From positions 63,259 through 127,258 of the forward strand of contig NZ_STGY01000029.1 in the NCBI RefSeq assembly GCF_004912275.1: a DNA stretch of 64,000 nt, read 5' to 3'. Numbering within the stretch: the stretch's first letter is position 1; every line of letters starts with the position of its first letter. The position numbers and the translations under genes were made by a program. Shown here piece by piece: positions 8,978-18,178 of this stretch. The DNA is from Glycomyces buryatensis (GTDB lineage: Bacteria; Actinomycetota; Actinomycetes; Mycobacteriales; Micromonosporaceae). A model generated the notes under the pieces. The model ran no database searches, was not told the DNA's origin, and saw only the letters and a list, made by a program, of their open reading frames with translations.

Positions 8978-10230
8978 CCTCCTCCCATTGGCATCGCGAC
9001 GGCGCCCTGCACTTCGCGGTGGGCGTCGAGGACACCTTCGTGCCACAGAGCGAGCCCGGCGAGCGGCCGATCGACGAGTACGAACTCACCCAGCACTACG
9101 CGAAGTGGCACTCCGACCTCGCCCTGGCGAGCGGGGCGGGCGCGGAGCTGGTGCGCTGGGGGGTGCCGTGGTACCGGATCCAACCCGAAGCGGGCCAATG
9201 GGATTGGACCTGGATAGACCGCGTAATGGACCGCTTCGCGGAGCTCGGTCTGCGCCCGATCGTCGACCTCATGCACTACGGGACGCCACTGTGGATGGAT
9301 CGTCAGTTCGCGAACCCCGAGTACCCGAAGCGGGTCGCCGAGTATTCGGCGCGCGTCGCAGAGCGATACGCGCACTTGGGGTTCGGCGACTACACGCCGG
9401 TGAACGAGCCGATGATCCACGCCCTGTTCTCCGGGGAGTACGCCTACTGGCCGCCGTACCTGTCGGGCCCCGAGGGCTTCAGCGAGATCGTGCGGCAGCT
9501 GGCGCGCGGCTTCGTGCTGGCGCAGCACGCCATGGCGGACGTGCTCGGCGATCGGGCGGTGTTCGTCCACGTCGACGCCGGGATGCGCTACGTCGGTGAC
9601 GTCGACGCACCGGAGCACCGGGAGCATGCGGCACGGCTGAAGGAGCAGGTCTTCCTGGTGGAGGACCTGGTGACCGGCCGGGTCGGCGAGTCCCATCCGC
9701 TGCGGCCGTTCCTGGGCGCGCACGGCTGGGGCGACGACGACTTCGCGTGGTTCACCCAGGCTCCCGTACTTCCGGACGTGATGGGCGTGAACTACTACCC
9801 GCTCCACTCGACCGAGGTGTTCGAGGCCGGGGTCTTCCACTCGGGCGGGTTTCGGGACCCGCGTCCGAGCCGGGACGACGGCATCGCCGGGCTCACCGAG
9901 TTGATGCGGGAGGCGGCGGGCCGGTACCGGGTGCCGGTTATGCTGACCGAAACCTGCGTGACCGGTTCGGTCAAGGAGCGCATCGACTGGCTCGACAATT
10001 CGGTGGCTGCCCTGCACGACCTTCGCAACTCCGGCACCGACGTCGTCGGCTACACCTGGTGGCCCCTGTTCGACATGTACGAGTGGACCTACCGCCATTC
10101 GCAGCTGCCGCGCGAGGCGCACCGACTGACCATGGGGCTGTGGGAACTCCAGGAGAACGGCGGCGACCTCGCCCGGGTCGAAACCCCGGTGGCCGACCGC
10201 TTCCGCCACCACGCCGGGCGCGGCCGATAG
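8974..10230 (+). CDS. Glycoside hydrolase family 1-like beta-glycosidase, 418 aa
   Basis: Intracellular retaining glycosidase acting on the imported sugar. The acid/base glutamate sits in TPVNEPM (E145), the GH1 NEP motif, and the nucleophile is probably E326 in MLTETC near the end of the barrel. A VRWGVPWYRIQPEAGQWDW block near residues 60-80 is typical of clan GH-A family 1. There is no signal peptide. The length is slightly short for classic GH1 (~450 aa) and the C-terminal SLLDN-type block is replaced by WWPLFDMYEW, so it belongs to a divergent branch. ATG 8974 overlaps the permease stop. Control by the LacI protein is inferred. Confidence 0.88.
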   Translation: MTSSHWHRDGALHFAVGVEDTFVPQSEPGERPIDEYELTQHYAKWHSDLALASGAGAELVRWGVPWYRIQPEAGQWDWTWIDRVMDRFAELGLRPIVDLMHYGTPLWMDRQFANPEYPKRVAEYSARVAERYAHLGFGDYTPVNEPMIHALFSGEYAYWPPYLSGPEGFSEIVRQLARGFVLAQHAMADVLGDRAVFVHVDAGMRYVGDVDAPEHREHAARLKEQVFLVEDLVTGRVGESHPLRPFLGAHGWGDDDFAWFTQAPVLPDVMGVNYYPLHSTEVFEAGVFHSGGFRDPRPSRDDGIAGLTELMREAAGRYRVPVMLTETCVTGSVKERIDWLDNSVAALHDLRNSGTDVVGYTWWPLFDMYEWTYRHSQLPREAHRLTMGLWELQENGGDLARVETPVADRFRHHAGRGR

Positions 10231-10418
10231 CGGACGTCCCGCGGCAAGTGTGCAGCCGGACGCAGCTCAGTGGGCATGGAGTGCACTGCCGCTGCGGCTC
10301 CGAATAGGGCGAGACCGGGCGTCGGCTGCGACGCCAGGCGTTCGGCCTCCGCGTCCCCGAGAACCTGATCGCCTCGATACTCCGGTCGCTCGCCAGGTTC
10401 TGCTGGGCGGCCGCGCAG

Positions 10419-10463
10419 TGGTGTGGGCGGGAGTCGAACCCGCCTGTGCGAACCTGCCACACT
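10419..10463 (-). ncRNA. tRNA-derived minihelix fragment (acceptor plus T-arm)
   Basis: On the minus strand, GTGTGG is followed after 13 bases by a T-arm (stem GCGGG, loop TTCGACT, stem CCCGC) and then CCACACC plus A. GTGTGG pairs with CCACAC, giving an acceptor/T-arm minihelix without room for D and anticodon arms. It could be a deletion product of a tRNA gene or the 3'-end copy left by an element that integrated into a tRNA. It is not a functional full-length tRNA. Confidence 0.4.
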
Positions 10464-10696
10464 ACCGCCACCCTGTCTGCCGGTGGCTTTGCCTTAAGGA
10501 CACGGCTGTATCATCCGTGATTGCGTACTCTCCGATTCCCTTGCCGTGCAATGGAATCATTTCGTACCCTGTTTTGTACTATTTAGATCCAGCCTTACCG
10601 TTGCTGTGTCCCCACTGGCCTTCGTCCCCGAATTCGGTTCTGCCACAACGGAAAGAGAGATCGCCCTTCGTCGGCTGGGTCATTGTTCACATTGGG

Positions 10697-11095
10697 CTAT
10701 GCCCACAGGATCACGCGCCCCGGGCGCATGTCCGGAAATTCCTGACGGCAGTCCTCGTCCCCGAGCATCTCCGCACTCAGGTGCGAATCACGGGCTCGGA
10801 TCCCTCGACCATGGCTGAGGCGCTCGCCGACGATCACATCGAGAAGGTCCGCGGGAAACCCGGTGGCGCGGCCGTCGGCACTCGCGGCCTCCGGCGAGCC
10901 GTCACCGTTCGCGACACCCCCGGCGGCGCCAGAGTTCGAGCCGACGACGATGACACCGTGCATGCCGAAGCGCCCGATCCGGCGCGCGGCGACGGGCTTG
11001 ACGTGGTTACCCGTGACACGGCGAGCGCTCCCAACGGTCTCGCTCCCACTCACGACGTTCTCGCGAATCTGCACTCGACGACCGTACGGGCGCAT
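10697..11095 (-). CDS. Doubtful small ORF, 132 aa
   Basis: Minus-strand frame with fairly good third-base G/C use (segments such as GRFGMHGVIVVGSNSGAAGG), starting at ATG 11095 with no clear Shine-Dalgarno sequence. No family is recognised. It lies in the gene-poor region next to decayed sequence, so it may be chance or a remnant. Confidence 0.2.
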   Translation of the reverse strand: MRPYGRRVQIRENVVSGSETVGSARRVTGNHVKPVAARRIGRFGMHGVIVVGSNSGAAGGVANGDGSPEAASADGRATGFPADLLDVIVGERLSHGRGIRARDSHLSAEMLGDEDCRQEFPDMRPGRVILWA

Positions 11096-11188
11096 ACGCG
11101 CAGGGCAGAGTTTGTTACCGACAAGTATGTTGCACCACTGGAACGCTTCATATCCAGGTCGGCGTACCTGGCCTCATTGACCGGTACC

Positions 11189-11202
11189 GACGCTATAGCG
11201 TC
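11189..11202. repeat. Perfect 14-bp palindrome
   Basis: GACGCTATAGCGTC reads the same on both strands. It lies in a non-coding stretch with no assigned neighbour, and could be an operator for a lost or distant gene. Confidence 0.4.
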
Positions 11203-11430
11203 AATTCGCCCCGCTCGACGCAACTCAATGCCACACAAGACCAAAGTGATCCACACAAAGCATGACCTCCACCTCATTCTTTCGGACAGGTCCGAATTCG
11301 CCCGAAAGACAATGTGAGCGCTACCACTTTGCGTGGTGTCGAGCGGCGTTCCGGGCGGCTCACCCCATGACCCCGCAGGAGCGTTCCCACCCGCTCAGGG
11401 TCGTTCGAGAGACCGAGACGCGTCGGTCAG

Positions 11431-11725
11431 TCAAGCCCGAGCCGGATGCGCTCGGCGACAATGATGCGCTGCTCCGCAGGGATCGAATCGTCGTCGAGGG
11501 GGCGGGCCTGGCGAACCCGGTGAAGCGGCGGTCGGGACTGCGGCGAGCGCATATCGGGTCGCCGCCGCAGGGGTCTCCCAGATCGCGGCGATCGGCATCA
11601 CCCGCGTCTTGGGGCCGAACGACATCGTTTCCTGGCCGGTGTGCAGGACGGCATCGTTCGGGAAAGTGTGTATCGCCCTACCCGGGTTCAACAGAACCCG
11701 TATTACTCCAGCGTCCGCGTTTCCC
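11431..11725 (-). pseudogene. Decayed coding remnant downstream of the PLD gene
   Basis: Two minus-strand frames carry protein-like sequence in succession. One reads FPNDAVLHTGQETMSFGPKT and then IAAIWETPAAATRYALAA at about 11560-11700. The other ends PLDDDSIPAEQRIIVAERIR at the TGA at 11431. The switch of frame at about 11540 suggests a frameshifted remnant of one gene. I do not recognise the family. It directly follows the restriction operon. Confidence 0.28.
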
Positions 11726-12484
11726 TCACAGGGATGGCGACAGGTCGAAGTCGTGCTCGGCGATGGCGTGTTCGAAGAACTTGAAGGCTTCCTCCAGCGC
11801 CGGCGTGTGGTCGAGGCGTACGCCGACTTCGACGTCGGTGACCAGGCCGTAGTCGGCGTCGAAATTGGCCGAGAACAGCGCTCCTCGCTCGAGGTCGGCG
11901 ATGGCCCCCTTCGCATGGTTGAGCGAACAGGGGTAGAGCAGCACGCCCATTTCGCGGAGTGTTCGAGTGTCGGCGAGGTGGTTCGAGTGGTGACGGTTCC
12001 TGAGCAGCATTCGCACCTCGACGCCCCGGTCGATTGCGGCGCGAAGGTGATCGAGCAGTAGATCCGGCTGCGTGGTCATGCCGTTGAGGCACCAGGTGGC
12101 GAGCAGCAGCTCGGACTGGGCCGAGTCGATGATGCTGCGGATCGCCTGCAGTATGTACTGCTCTTTGTTCCCGGTCCAGATCAGCCCGTTGGCGTTCGGG
12201 TCGGGCGCGGCGATATCGTTGACGGCGGTCAGGACAGGCTCTCCGCTGAGAGCGTCCAGGAGGCCTTCGTCCCCGATGAGCCAGGCGGCGATGAAGATCT
12301 TGCTTTCGGCGCCTTCGATGAGGTCGATCAGATCCGTTCGGATGGTCGATCCGCCTCCGCCGTAGGAGAAGGTGTGACGATATGTTCCATCGCTGTCGCG
12401 TCGTGCCTGTCGTCCTGGGGGCGCGGAACGGGCCCCAATACGGTGCAGCCGCAGTAACGCGAGGGGTGATCGGAACGTCACCAT
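11726..12484 (-). CDS. Phospholipase D-superfamily (HKD) nuclease-like protein, 252 aa
   Basis: Third gene of the McrBC operon. ATG 12484 overlaps the McrC stop by seven bases. The C-terminal half carries the PLD signature HAKGAIAD (HxKx4D) near residues 185-192, followed by SANFDADYG, as in PLD-type endonucleases. An earlier segment (ESKIFIAAWLIGDEGLLDAL) resembles the degenerate first half of a PLD pair, where the first HKD is not obvious. No signal peptide is seen, so a cytoplasmic nuclease is more likely than a lipase. PLD nucleases accompany some McrBC relatives, for example CoCoNuT-type systems. Role inferred: the cleaving or accessory subunit of a type IV-like defence system. Confidence 0.72.
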   Translation of the reverse strand: MVTFRSPLALLRLHRIGARSAPPGRQARRDSDGTYRHTFSYGGGGSTIRTDLIDLIEGAESKIFIAAWLIGDEGLLDALSGEPVLTAVNDIAAPDPNANGLIWTGNKEQYILQAIRSIIDSAQSELLLATWCLNGMTTQPDLLLDHLRAAIDRGVEVRMLLRNRHHSNHLADTRTLREMGVLLYPCSLNHAKGAIADLERGALFSANFDADYGLVTDVEVGVRLDHTPALEEAFKFFEHAIAEHDFDLSPSL

Positions 12485-13842
12485 ACCTTGAGTCCTAAGT
12501 GGGCCAACGTCGAAGGCCCCGGCTGTCGAGGCACGGGCGCTCGGCAGATTCCGGCGGTGGTGTTGGCATCGGGGTCTTGAACGTGATTGCCTGTGTGGCG
12601 CTTCAGCCAAGCGTCAAGAATCGTGGCGGCTTGGGCGGAAGCAAGTTCGGTGTCTATGCCGCACAGCGTGATTCGCGCCAGGACTCCGGCCGGTCCTGAG
12701 ACCGTCAACTCACGACTGGCCGCACGGCCGGGTTCCGGATAAATGATCAACGCGCACGGTTCCCCCTCGGTCGCATACGCCTGGGCGTAGGTGGTGAGCT
12801 GATGGACGTCGCTCGCGCTGGTTCCCTGCTTGGCATAGCGCTTGTACTTCGCGTCCACCGGGATGCGATCTGGTACGCCGGCGAAGCCGACCAACGCGTC
12901 GGGCAGGAACGAACTGGCATTGCCGACGTCTCCTTGCACGCGTACCCGGTCAGGACCTGCGGCCGGGATGAGTGAGCCGTTCATCGGCGCGACCGCGTCC
13001 GCGACCATGCGTTTGACGACCGCTTCCCACAGCTTGTTCATGTCCAGAATGAACGCGTCGGCGGTGGCGCCGCTGTCGACCAGCAGGTCGCCTATGCTCT
13101 CGTCGTTCAGGAGCATCCGCGCCCAAGCGTGCGCCGGACGGTATCGCCGGTTCGCCCGGGTGTAGCGGGCCCGCCGGAGGGCGGCAGCGCTGCTGCGGAG
13201 ATTGTCGGTTCGTGGGAACGCCTTGGCGAGTGCGGCGGCTTCGAGCGCGAGGTCGGGATGGTTTGCGAGCCGGGCGGCTTTGCACAGCGCGGTATGACAC
13301 GCCTGGTTCTCCCAAATGGCGTCGTCACGATCGAAGTGGCGCACGTGAAGCCGGTCGACCTGGCCGAATCGGCGGGAGACTTGCCGTCCGAAGTCCAGAC
13401 TGCCGCGAAGCACCGACTCGACCGATTCCCGACGTCGGTAGTCGCGGCGCAGGCCGGCACGTGCCAGCTGCCGGCATTCGGCGACGAGTGCGAAGGCGAT
13501 CAGATCGAAGAAGCCCGTGTCCGCGGACATCCAGCGGCGCCGAAGGTCATCGAGCGGCGGATCCACCTTGAGCGCGTAGCACATCCACTCGATCAGACGG
13601 GTGCCGTCGAAGGCGAACTTCGGCTCCACGACGATCCGGTAAGCGCCCAGCACGATCACGCCGACCGCGGCTTTGAAGGTGAGCCGAAGCTTCGCGCCCG
13701 CGTCCTCGAGCCCGAGCAGGCCGCGCCCTGCAAGGCTTTCGAGCCGGAGGCGGTCGGCGGGGCCGACGAGCGCGGCGTCGAGATCGATCCGCCGGTACTC
13801 CCCGGTTCGAATCGTGCGGATCGCGGTGGAACCGCTATTCAT
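12478..13842 (-). CDS. mcrC: McrC-type nuclease subunit of an McrBC-like restriction system, 454 aa
   Basis: Partner of the McrB GTPase encoded just upstream (8-bp overlap). The N-terminal ~150 residues resemble the McrC beta-rich domain (AYRIVVEPKFAFDG). The C-terminal third shows a PD-(D/E)xK nuclease core: DALVGFAGVPDRIPVDAKYK near residues 312-332 with a catalytic DAK, then Q and Y in VHQLTTYAQAY. In known McrBC systems McrC stimulates GTP hydrolysis and cuts DNA containing modified cytosines. Both nuclease motifs are intact. It belongs to the same operon as the PLD gene, so this locus encodes two candidate nucleases. Confidence 0.85.
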   Translation of the reverse strand: MNSGSTAIRTIRTGEYRRIDLDAALVGPADRLRLESLAGRGLLGLEDAGAKLRLTFKAAVGVIVLGAYRIVVEPKFAFDGTRLIEWMCYALKVDPPLDDLRRRWMSADTGFFDLIAFALVAECRQLARAGLRRDYRRRESVESVLRGSLDFGRQVSRRFGQVDRLHVRHFDRDDAIWENQACHTALCKAARLANHPDLALEAAALAKAFPRTDNLRSSAAALRRARYTRANRRYRPAHAWARMLLNDESIGDLLVDSGATADAFILDMNKLWEAVVKRMVADAVAPMNGSLIPAAGPDRVRVQGDVGNASSFLPDALVGFAGVPDRIPVDAKYKRYAKQGTSASDVHQLTTYAQAYATEGEPCALIIYPEPGRAASRELTVSGPAGVLARITLCGIDTELASAQAATILDAWLKRHTGNHVQDPDANTTAGICRAPVPRQPGPSTLAHLGLKVW

Positions 13843-15901
13843 CGCCGTCCCGGGCGAACTCGCTTGCCAAGGCGCCGACGAGGTCGCTCGGCTCGAACGT
13901 CTTCACGCTCCCGATCTGGGGATCGAGCATCGAACCGAGGAGGCGCTCGAGGATCTCGGGTCGGTCGAAGGTGTAGTCCTCCAGCAGGGGCACCAGCTCG
14001 TTGAAGAAGGCGAGGGCCAGGTGGGCGGCCGTGTCGATCGGCCTATCGTCGCGAAGCAGGTAGGCGTGCCCGATCTCCAGGTCGGCACCGAGGTGGGCGC
14101 GGATCCTCGCATTCAGTTCGCGGAGCAGGACCGCCAGGTCGAGGCCGTCGACGCTTCCGGTGAGGACCTCCGGGTCGGGATCGAGCCGCACGAAGGAGAA
14201 CCTGCGGCGGATCGCGTTGTCGAGACTGGTGATGGAGTGGTCGGCACTGTTGAGCGTGGCGATGATGCGCAGGTTGTCCGGGATGTTGAAGGTCTGGCCG
14301 CTGACGGGCAGACGCATCGACAACGGGCGCTTGTCCTTCTCCAACATGGTGATCAGCTCACCGAAGACGCGCGGAAGATCGCCGCGGTTGACCTCGTCGA
14401 TGACCAGCGTGTACGGGTCAGGGTGGACAGCTCGGGCAGCGTCACAGGCGTCCAGGAACAGCCCGCGCCGCAGTTCGAGCTTGAGACCGCCTTCGTCGGA
14501 GGGGACGGGCTTGAACCCTTCGATGAAGTCCTCGTAGCCGTAGGAGGGGTGGAAGGTCGTGAGCATTGCGCGAGTGCCGTCGTCGAGCAGATTCTGAATC
14601 GCCGTGGGCACCTCGGCTTCGGAGTCGGGGTAGCGGCCCGCGAGTGCGAGTGCCGCCCGCAAGGCGAGCCGAGTCTTGCCGGTACCGGGCGGCCCGTGCA
14701 GGATGAGCTGGCCTTTGAGGTCGACCACTTGCTTCAGACGCTGCACTTCGACCGGCAATTCGGCCTCAGCCACCGGGATGGCTCCGGTTTCAGCTGATTT
14801 CACGGGTCGCAGCTGGTGCAGCAGGTCAGGTGAGACTTTGCCGAATGTCTGCTGCCATCCGTGCAAGGGCTGGTCGAGCCGGCGTTTGCAATTGATGTCC
14901 CATTCGACCTCCACCAGGTTCCATGGGAGTTCGGGATCTACCTGATCGAACCGATAGCCTCCTGTGACTGTGCCCAGCCCGAGAACTTCGTGGGTGCCGC
15001 GGTTGGCGACGATCAGATCCCCCGGCTGGAGGTCACGGAACTGGAGCAGCTTCTTGGCGAGTGACACGTTGGACCGCTTGGGCTCGACTTCGGTGTCCAA
15101 CGCCGTGCGCAGTTCGTCGGCGCTGGCGTATTGGGTGAGGTCACCGACTTGATTCCAGCCCACGCCGATGACCGATCCCTCGAGGCAGAATTCCCACCAT
15201 TCGGCGCCCTTTCCAGGTGCAATCTTGAGAACGTGCGGGTCCCGCGGTGGTGCAAAATGTGCGTAAAGCGCCTCGACGGCTTCGAAGCGCGAGACATCGA
15301 GCCTGGGAACCAGTGATTCGTCAATGAGCGACTTAAGCTGGCGGTTCAGGCTCCAGGATGCGGCTCCGCGTATCGGTTCGGAGCCTAGAAGCCTGATGAA
15401 GTGGTGGAGGTGGTCCTTGCCGTAGACGTGCGCGAAGTGCTCCGGGAAGTACGCAGCGAAGGTCTTGGTCGACAGCGACTGGCCCGCTTGCAAGTATTTC
15501 AGACCGTCAAGGGAGTCGAAGTCCCCCGATTCAATGCGCTCGAACGCCGTAACGAAGTCGTTCCTCAGCCACTGCCAAGCAAGTTCGACGTCGAGTCCCT
15601 GCAGAGACGCGGCCAACCGCCACTCTCCGGTGTGATGCCGGTAGATCATGTGCTTAGCGGCGCTGCCGCCCTTGATACTGCCGAGGGCGTCGGTATGGAA
15701 CTCCATCAAGGTGCAGAACGTCGTCCCGGAAGTGAGCGCATTTCCCTGGGCGTACCGATCGAGCGACATCGAAGGCCAATCCGAGCGCGGGAACTGCTCC
15801 CAGATCGCCTTGCGGGCCAGTTCGGCCCTCTCAGACTTGCGCTGCAGCACTCCGCGATTCGACTGCGCTAGCGTTTCCAGGACCGCGTCGATGTTATCCA
15901 T
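13835..15901 (-). CDS. mcrB: McrB-type AAA+ GTPase with N-terminal EVE-like modified-base reader, 688 aa
   Basis: Motor and target-recognition subunit. Residues ~225-335 (from KGAEWWEFCLEGSVIGVGW through LQPGDLIVANRG to LVEVEWD) match the EVE/PUA-like fold used to flip and read modified bases. The AAA+ domain follows: Walker A GPPGTGKTRLAL near 404, the McrB signature DEVNRGDLPRVFGEL near 500, and sensor/arginine-finger NLRIIATLNSADHSI through AIRRRFSF. The N-terminal ~200 residues are an unassigned helical region. Target inferred: modified cytosine or a related modified base in invading DNA; the actual base cannot be read from sequence. It is the first gene of a three-gene operon. Confidence 0.88.
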   Translation of the reverse strand: MDNIDAVLETLAQSNRGVLQRKSERAELARKAIWEQFPRSDWPSMSLDRYAQGNALTSGTTFCTLMEFHTDALGSIKGGSAAKHMIYRHHTGEWRLAASLQGLDVELAWQWLRNDFVTAFERIESGDFDSLDGLKYLQAGQSLSTKTFAAYFPEHFAHVYGKDHLHHFIRLLGSEPIRGAASWSLNRQLKSLIDESLVPRLDVSRFEAVEALYAHFAPPRDPHVLKIAPGKGAEWWEFCLEGSVIGVGWNQVGDLTQYASADELRTALDTEVEPKRSNVSLAKKLLQFRDLQPGDLIVANRGTHEVLGLGTVTGGYRFDQVDPELPWNLVEVEWDINCKRRLDQPLHGWQQTFGKVSPDLLHQLRPVKSAETGAIPVAEAELPVEVQRLKQVVDLKGQLILHGPPGTGKTRLALRAALALAGRYPDSEAEVPTAIQNLLDDGTRAMLTTFHPSYGYEDFIEGFKPVPSDEGGLKLELRRGLFLDACDAARAVHPDPYTLVIDEVNRGDLPRVFGELITMLEKDKRPLSMRLPVSGQTFNIPDNLRIIATLNSADHSITSLDNAIRRRFSFVRLDPDPEVLTGSVDGLDLAVLLRELNARIRAHLGADLEIGHAYLLRDDRPIDTAAHLALAFFNELVPLLEDYTFDRPEILERLLGSMLDPQIGSVKTFEPSDLVGALASEFARDGDE

Positions 15902-15925
15902 TCACGAAGCCTACTCAGCTCTCGC

Positions 15926-16106
15926 TCAGCCGAACACGGGCAAATGCGGTGCCTCCAGCCCGGATGGGTTCCGGTGGAGAGCGGCCCGCGTGCCATGGTG
16001 AAACTCGCACAGTCTGAACCGGACCCGCTCCTGCGCCGCGAACCCGAAGCCGTCTAGGTGGTCGATGATCGACGGATGCGGTTGAAGTCCGCCGGTCAGC
16101 GTCTGT
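15926..16106 (-). other. Small open frame or gene remnant between McrB and the hydratase gene
   Basis: In the 200-bp gap a minus-strand frame with coding-like codon use encodes about 57 residues (containing GGLQPHPSIIDHLDGFGF and ending APHLPVFG). It is open into the 3' end of the hydratase gene and has no clear start. It may be a remnant of a gene or a small coupled ORF. No family is recognised. Confidence 0.2.
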
Positions 16107-16871
16107 TCATTCGCCGGTGAACGTCGGCGGGCGCTTCTCCAGAAATGCCCGCATCCCCTCCTTCTGATCGTCGGTCGCGAAGAGCGCGTGGAAGGCCCTT
16201 CGCTCGTAACGGATGCCGTCGCCGAGGCCCGTCTCCAGGGCCCGGTCGACGCAGTCGCGGGCGGCCATCACGGCGAGCTTGCCGTAACCGGCAATCTGCT
16301 CGGCGATTTCGGTGGCCTCGGCGAGCAGACGATCGGCGGGGACGACCCGGGAGATCAGGCCGATGCGGTCCGCCTCTGCGGCGTCGATCAGCCTGCCGGT
16401 GAGGATCATGTCCATCGCCTTGGCCCGGCCCACCAGTCTGGTGAGCCGCTGGGTACCGCCGATCCCGGGAATGACGCCGAGTGTGATCTCGGGCTGGCCG
16501 AACTTGGAATTGTCGGCCGCGATGATCAGGTCGCACATCATCGCCAGTTCACACCCGCCGCCGAGCGCGTAGCCGGCGACCGCGGCGATCTTCGGGGTGC
16601 GCAGGGCCGCGAAGTCCTCCCAGCCGGCGAAGAAGTCTTCGGTCATCATGTCCGCGGCGGACTTCTCGGACATCTCGGTGATGTCCGCGCCGGCCGCGAA
16701 GGCGCGCTCGGAGCCGGTGATCACGAAGCAGCCGACGTCCCGGTCGCGGTCGAGCGGGGTCAGGGCGTCGACCAATTCGGTCATGAGCTCGGTGTCGAGG
16801 GCGTTGAGGACTTCGGGCCGGTGCAGGCGCACCCGCACGACCCGGCCTACGTGTTCGATCTTCAGTCGCAT
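16107..16871 (-). CDS. Enoyl-CoA hydratase/isomerase, 254 aa
   Basis: Crotonase-superfamily enzyme, probably hydrating a 2-enoyl-CoA. The oxyanion-hole segments are visible ([10 protein letters not shown] near residue 60, and [18 protein letters not shown] near 95-115). The catalytic glutamates are at [17 protein letters not shown], where E and the following G/T block match canonical hydratases. ATG 16871 starts [10 protein letters not shown] and lies 15 bp after the stop of the membrane reductase gene. It is the last gene of a three-gene operon with an adenylation enzyme, which suggests that the acyl group activated upstream is modified here. Confidence 0.9.
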   Translation of the reverse strand: MRLKIEHVGRVVRVRLHRPEVLNALDTELMTELVDALTPLDRDRDVGCFVITGSERAFAAGADITEMSEKSAADMMTEDFFAGWEDFAALRTPKIAAVAGYALGGGCELAMMCDLIIAADNSKFGQPEITLGVIPGIGGTQRLTRLVGRAKAMDMILTGRLIDAAEADRIGLISRVVPADRLLAEATEIAEQIAGYGKLAVMAARDCVDRALETGLGDGIRYERRAFHALFATDDQKEGMRAFLEKRPPTFTGE

Positions 16872-16885
16872 GATGTCTGCCTTTC

Positions 16886-18178
16886 TCAGGAGTCCCAGAT
16901 GGCGCCGTACGCGGGGATGCCCCTGCGTTCGAGGCCATGGACCACCTGCCAGGTGAGTTTCTTGTTGGAGATGCAGATGACCGCCTCGGCGCCGAAATCG
17001 CGGTATGCGGCGCAGGCCAGCTGGATCATGTCGGGCTTGCCGTGCTCGGCGGTGTCCCAGATCCGGGCTTCGGGCTGCACGGCGAGGATCTCGTCGACCA
17101 GTCCGTCGCCGAACGTCTTCCGCGGTGTGCGAGTCGACCAGACCAGGAGGGCCGGGACCTCTTGGGCCAGCAGGTGGGGCAGGCAGGGGCCGATGCCGCT
17201 GCCGGTGGCCACGTAGACGACCTTGCGGAACAGGACTTCGATATTGGCGACGCCGGCCACCGTGATGCCCTTGACCCACACGTGCTTCGGCATGTCGTCG
17301 ATGAACCGGCCGGTCCAGTCGCCCGAGCGCGAGATCGTCAGCCGGAAACCGTGCTCGCTGGGCGAGGGGATGTTCGCGAACGAGTGCCACTCCCGCAGCG
17401 GGGATCGGCTGATCGCGGTCGAGGACCCGGCGAAGGGCTTGCGGCCGTGGGTGAACCGGGCGATGGCCACGTGCGACGACGGCCGGGTGATGTCCACCGG
17501 AACCCGGCGCAGCCGGGTCCAGGGGGCGGCGATCGCCACGGTGACCACGCACAGCACCCAGAACTCCGGTGCCGCCCATAGGGAGATACTGCTGTGTTCT
17601 ACCTGGACGATTGTGAGGGTCCACAGGAGCACCAGCGACAGCCAGCCGCCGAAGCGGTGGACCACCTCGAAGCCGTTGTGGTACTTGGCCCGCAGCCTCG
17701 GGGTCGTCATGACCACGATGCCGCAGAACAGTGCCACCAGCGCGTACGCGAGCACCAGCACGTCGGCGGGCGCGCCTTCGGCGGTGGCCAGCGCGACGAA
17801 CGCGCCGAACCACAGGGTCCCCGAGAGCGCACCTCCGACGTGCAGGCCGCCGAAGTGGTACACCTTCGCCAGCGTCCACCGCACCCGCAGCGGCCACGTG
17901 ACCGGTGCGGCCGTGGCCAGCCGGAACAGCAGGTTGATCAGGCGCTGACGGCGGATCAAAATCGCCAGGGCGAAGTTGATCAGCGCTGCGCGAGAGGCGA
18001 ACTCGGCGGTGATGCCGTCGGGCAGTGCGAGGCCCAGCGCCACCAGGTTCACCGCGATCACGGATGCGGCCAGCCGGTTGTAGTGCATCAGCGCGGGGTG
18101 CTTGAAGAGACGTCGCGCCCTCGGGAGGAGCGGCGGAAGGGCGATGTCGCCGGTCATGTTCTCCTTGAGGAGGCTCAT
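16886..18178 (-). CDS. Multi-pass membrane oxidoreductase-like protein (ferric reductase/ferredoxin reductase-like), 430 aa
   Basis: About six hydrophobic segments between residues 30 and 215 carry histidines suited to haem ligation ([18 protein letters not shown]). Then comes a cytosolic part with a flavin-binding-like block ([12 protein letters not shown]) and a nucleotide-binding block [18 protein letters not shown], ending in a typical reductase tail. This is the layout of a membrane flavoprotein reductase that moves electrons from NAD(P)H across or into the membrane. ATG 18178 overlaps the stop of the adenylation gene. I recall a fungal family (TmpA-like) of putative membrane flavoproteins related to adenylate-forming enzymes; whether this one is homologous needs a search. 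Substrate unknown. Confidence 0.7.
   Translation of the reverse strand: MSLLKENMTGDIALPPLLPRARRLFKHPALMHYNRLAASVIAVNLVALGLALPDGITAEFASRAALINFALAILIRRQRLINLLFRLATAAPVTWPLRVRWTLAKVYHFGGLHVGGALSGTLWFGAFVALATAEGAPADVLVLAYALVALFCGIVVMTTPRLRAKYHNGFEVVHRFGGWLSLVLLWTLTIVQVEHSSISLWAAPEFWVLCVVTVAIAAPWTRLRRVPVDITRPSSHVAIARFTHGRKPFAGSSTAISRSPLREWHSFANIPSPSEHGFRLTISRSGDWTGRFIDDMPKHVWVKGITVAGVANIEVLFRKVVYVATGSGIGPCLPHLLAQEVPALLVWSTRTPRKTFGDGLVDEILAVQPEARIWDTAEHGKPDMIQLACAAYRDFGAEAVICISNKKLTWQVVHGLERRGIPAYGAIWDS

Larger units (their letters stand above)
10231..11725 (+). other. Gene-poor region with decayed sequence and lower GC
   Basis: About 1.5 kb without a convincing intact gene. The part from 10500 to 10620 is visibly AT-richer than its flanks. 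It contains a tRNA-derived fragment (10419-10463), a perfect 14-bp palindrome (11189-11202), a LacI-type operator-like TGTGAGCGCTACCA at 11313-11326, and decayed coding at the right end. The long open frames across it have poor third-base bias and no recognisable domains. It may be the scar of a past insertion next to the restriction operon. Confidence 0.5.

Noticed and set aside
10250-11317. Long plus-strand open frame across the gene-poor region
   Set aside because: Codon use is poor, the composition is low-complexity Arg/Pro/Thr-rich, no ribosome site or domain is present and it runs through the tRNA-derived fragment.
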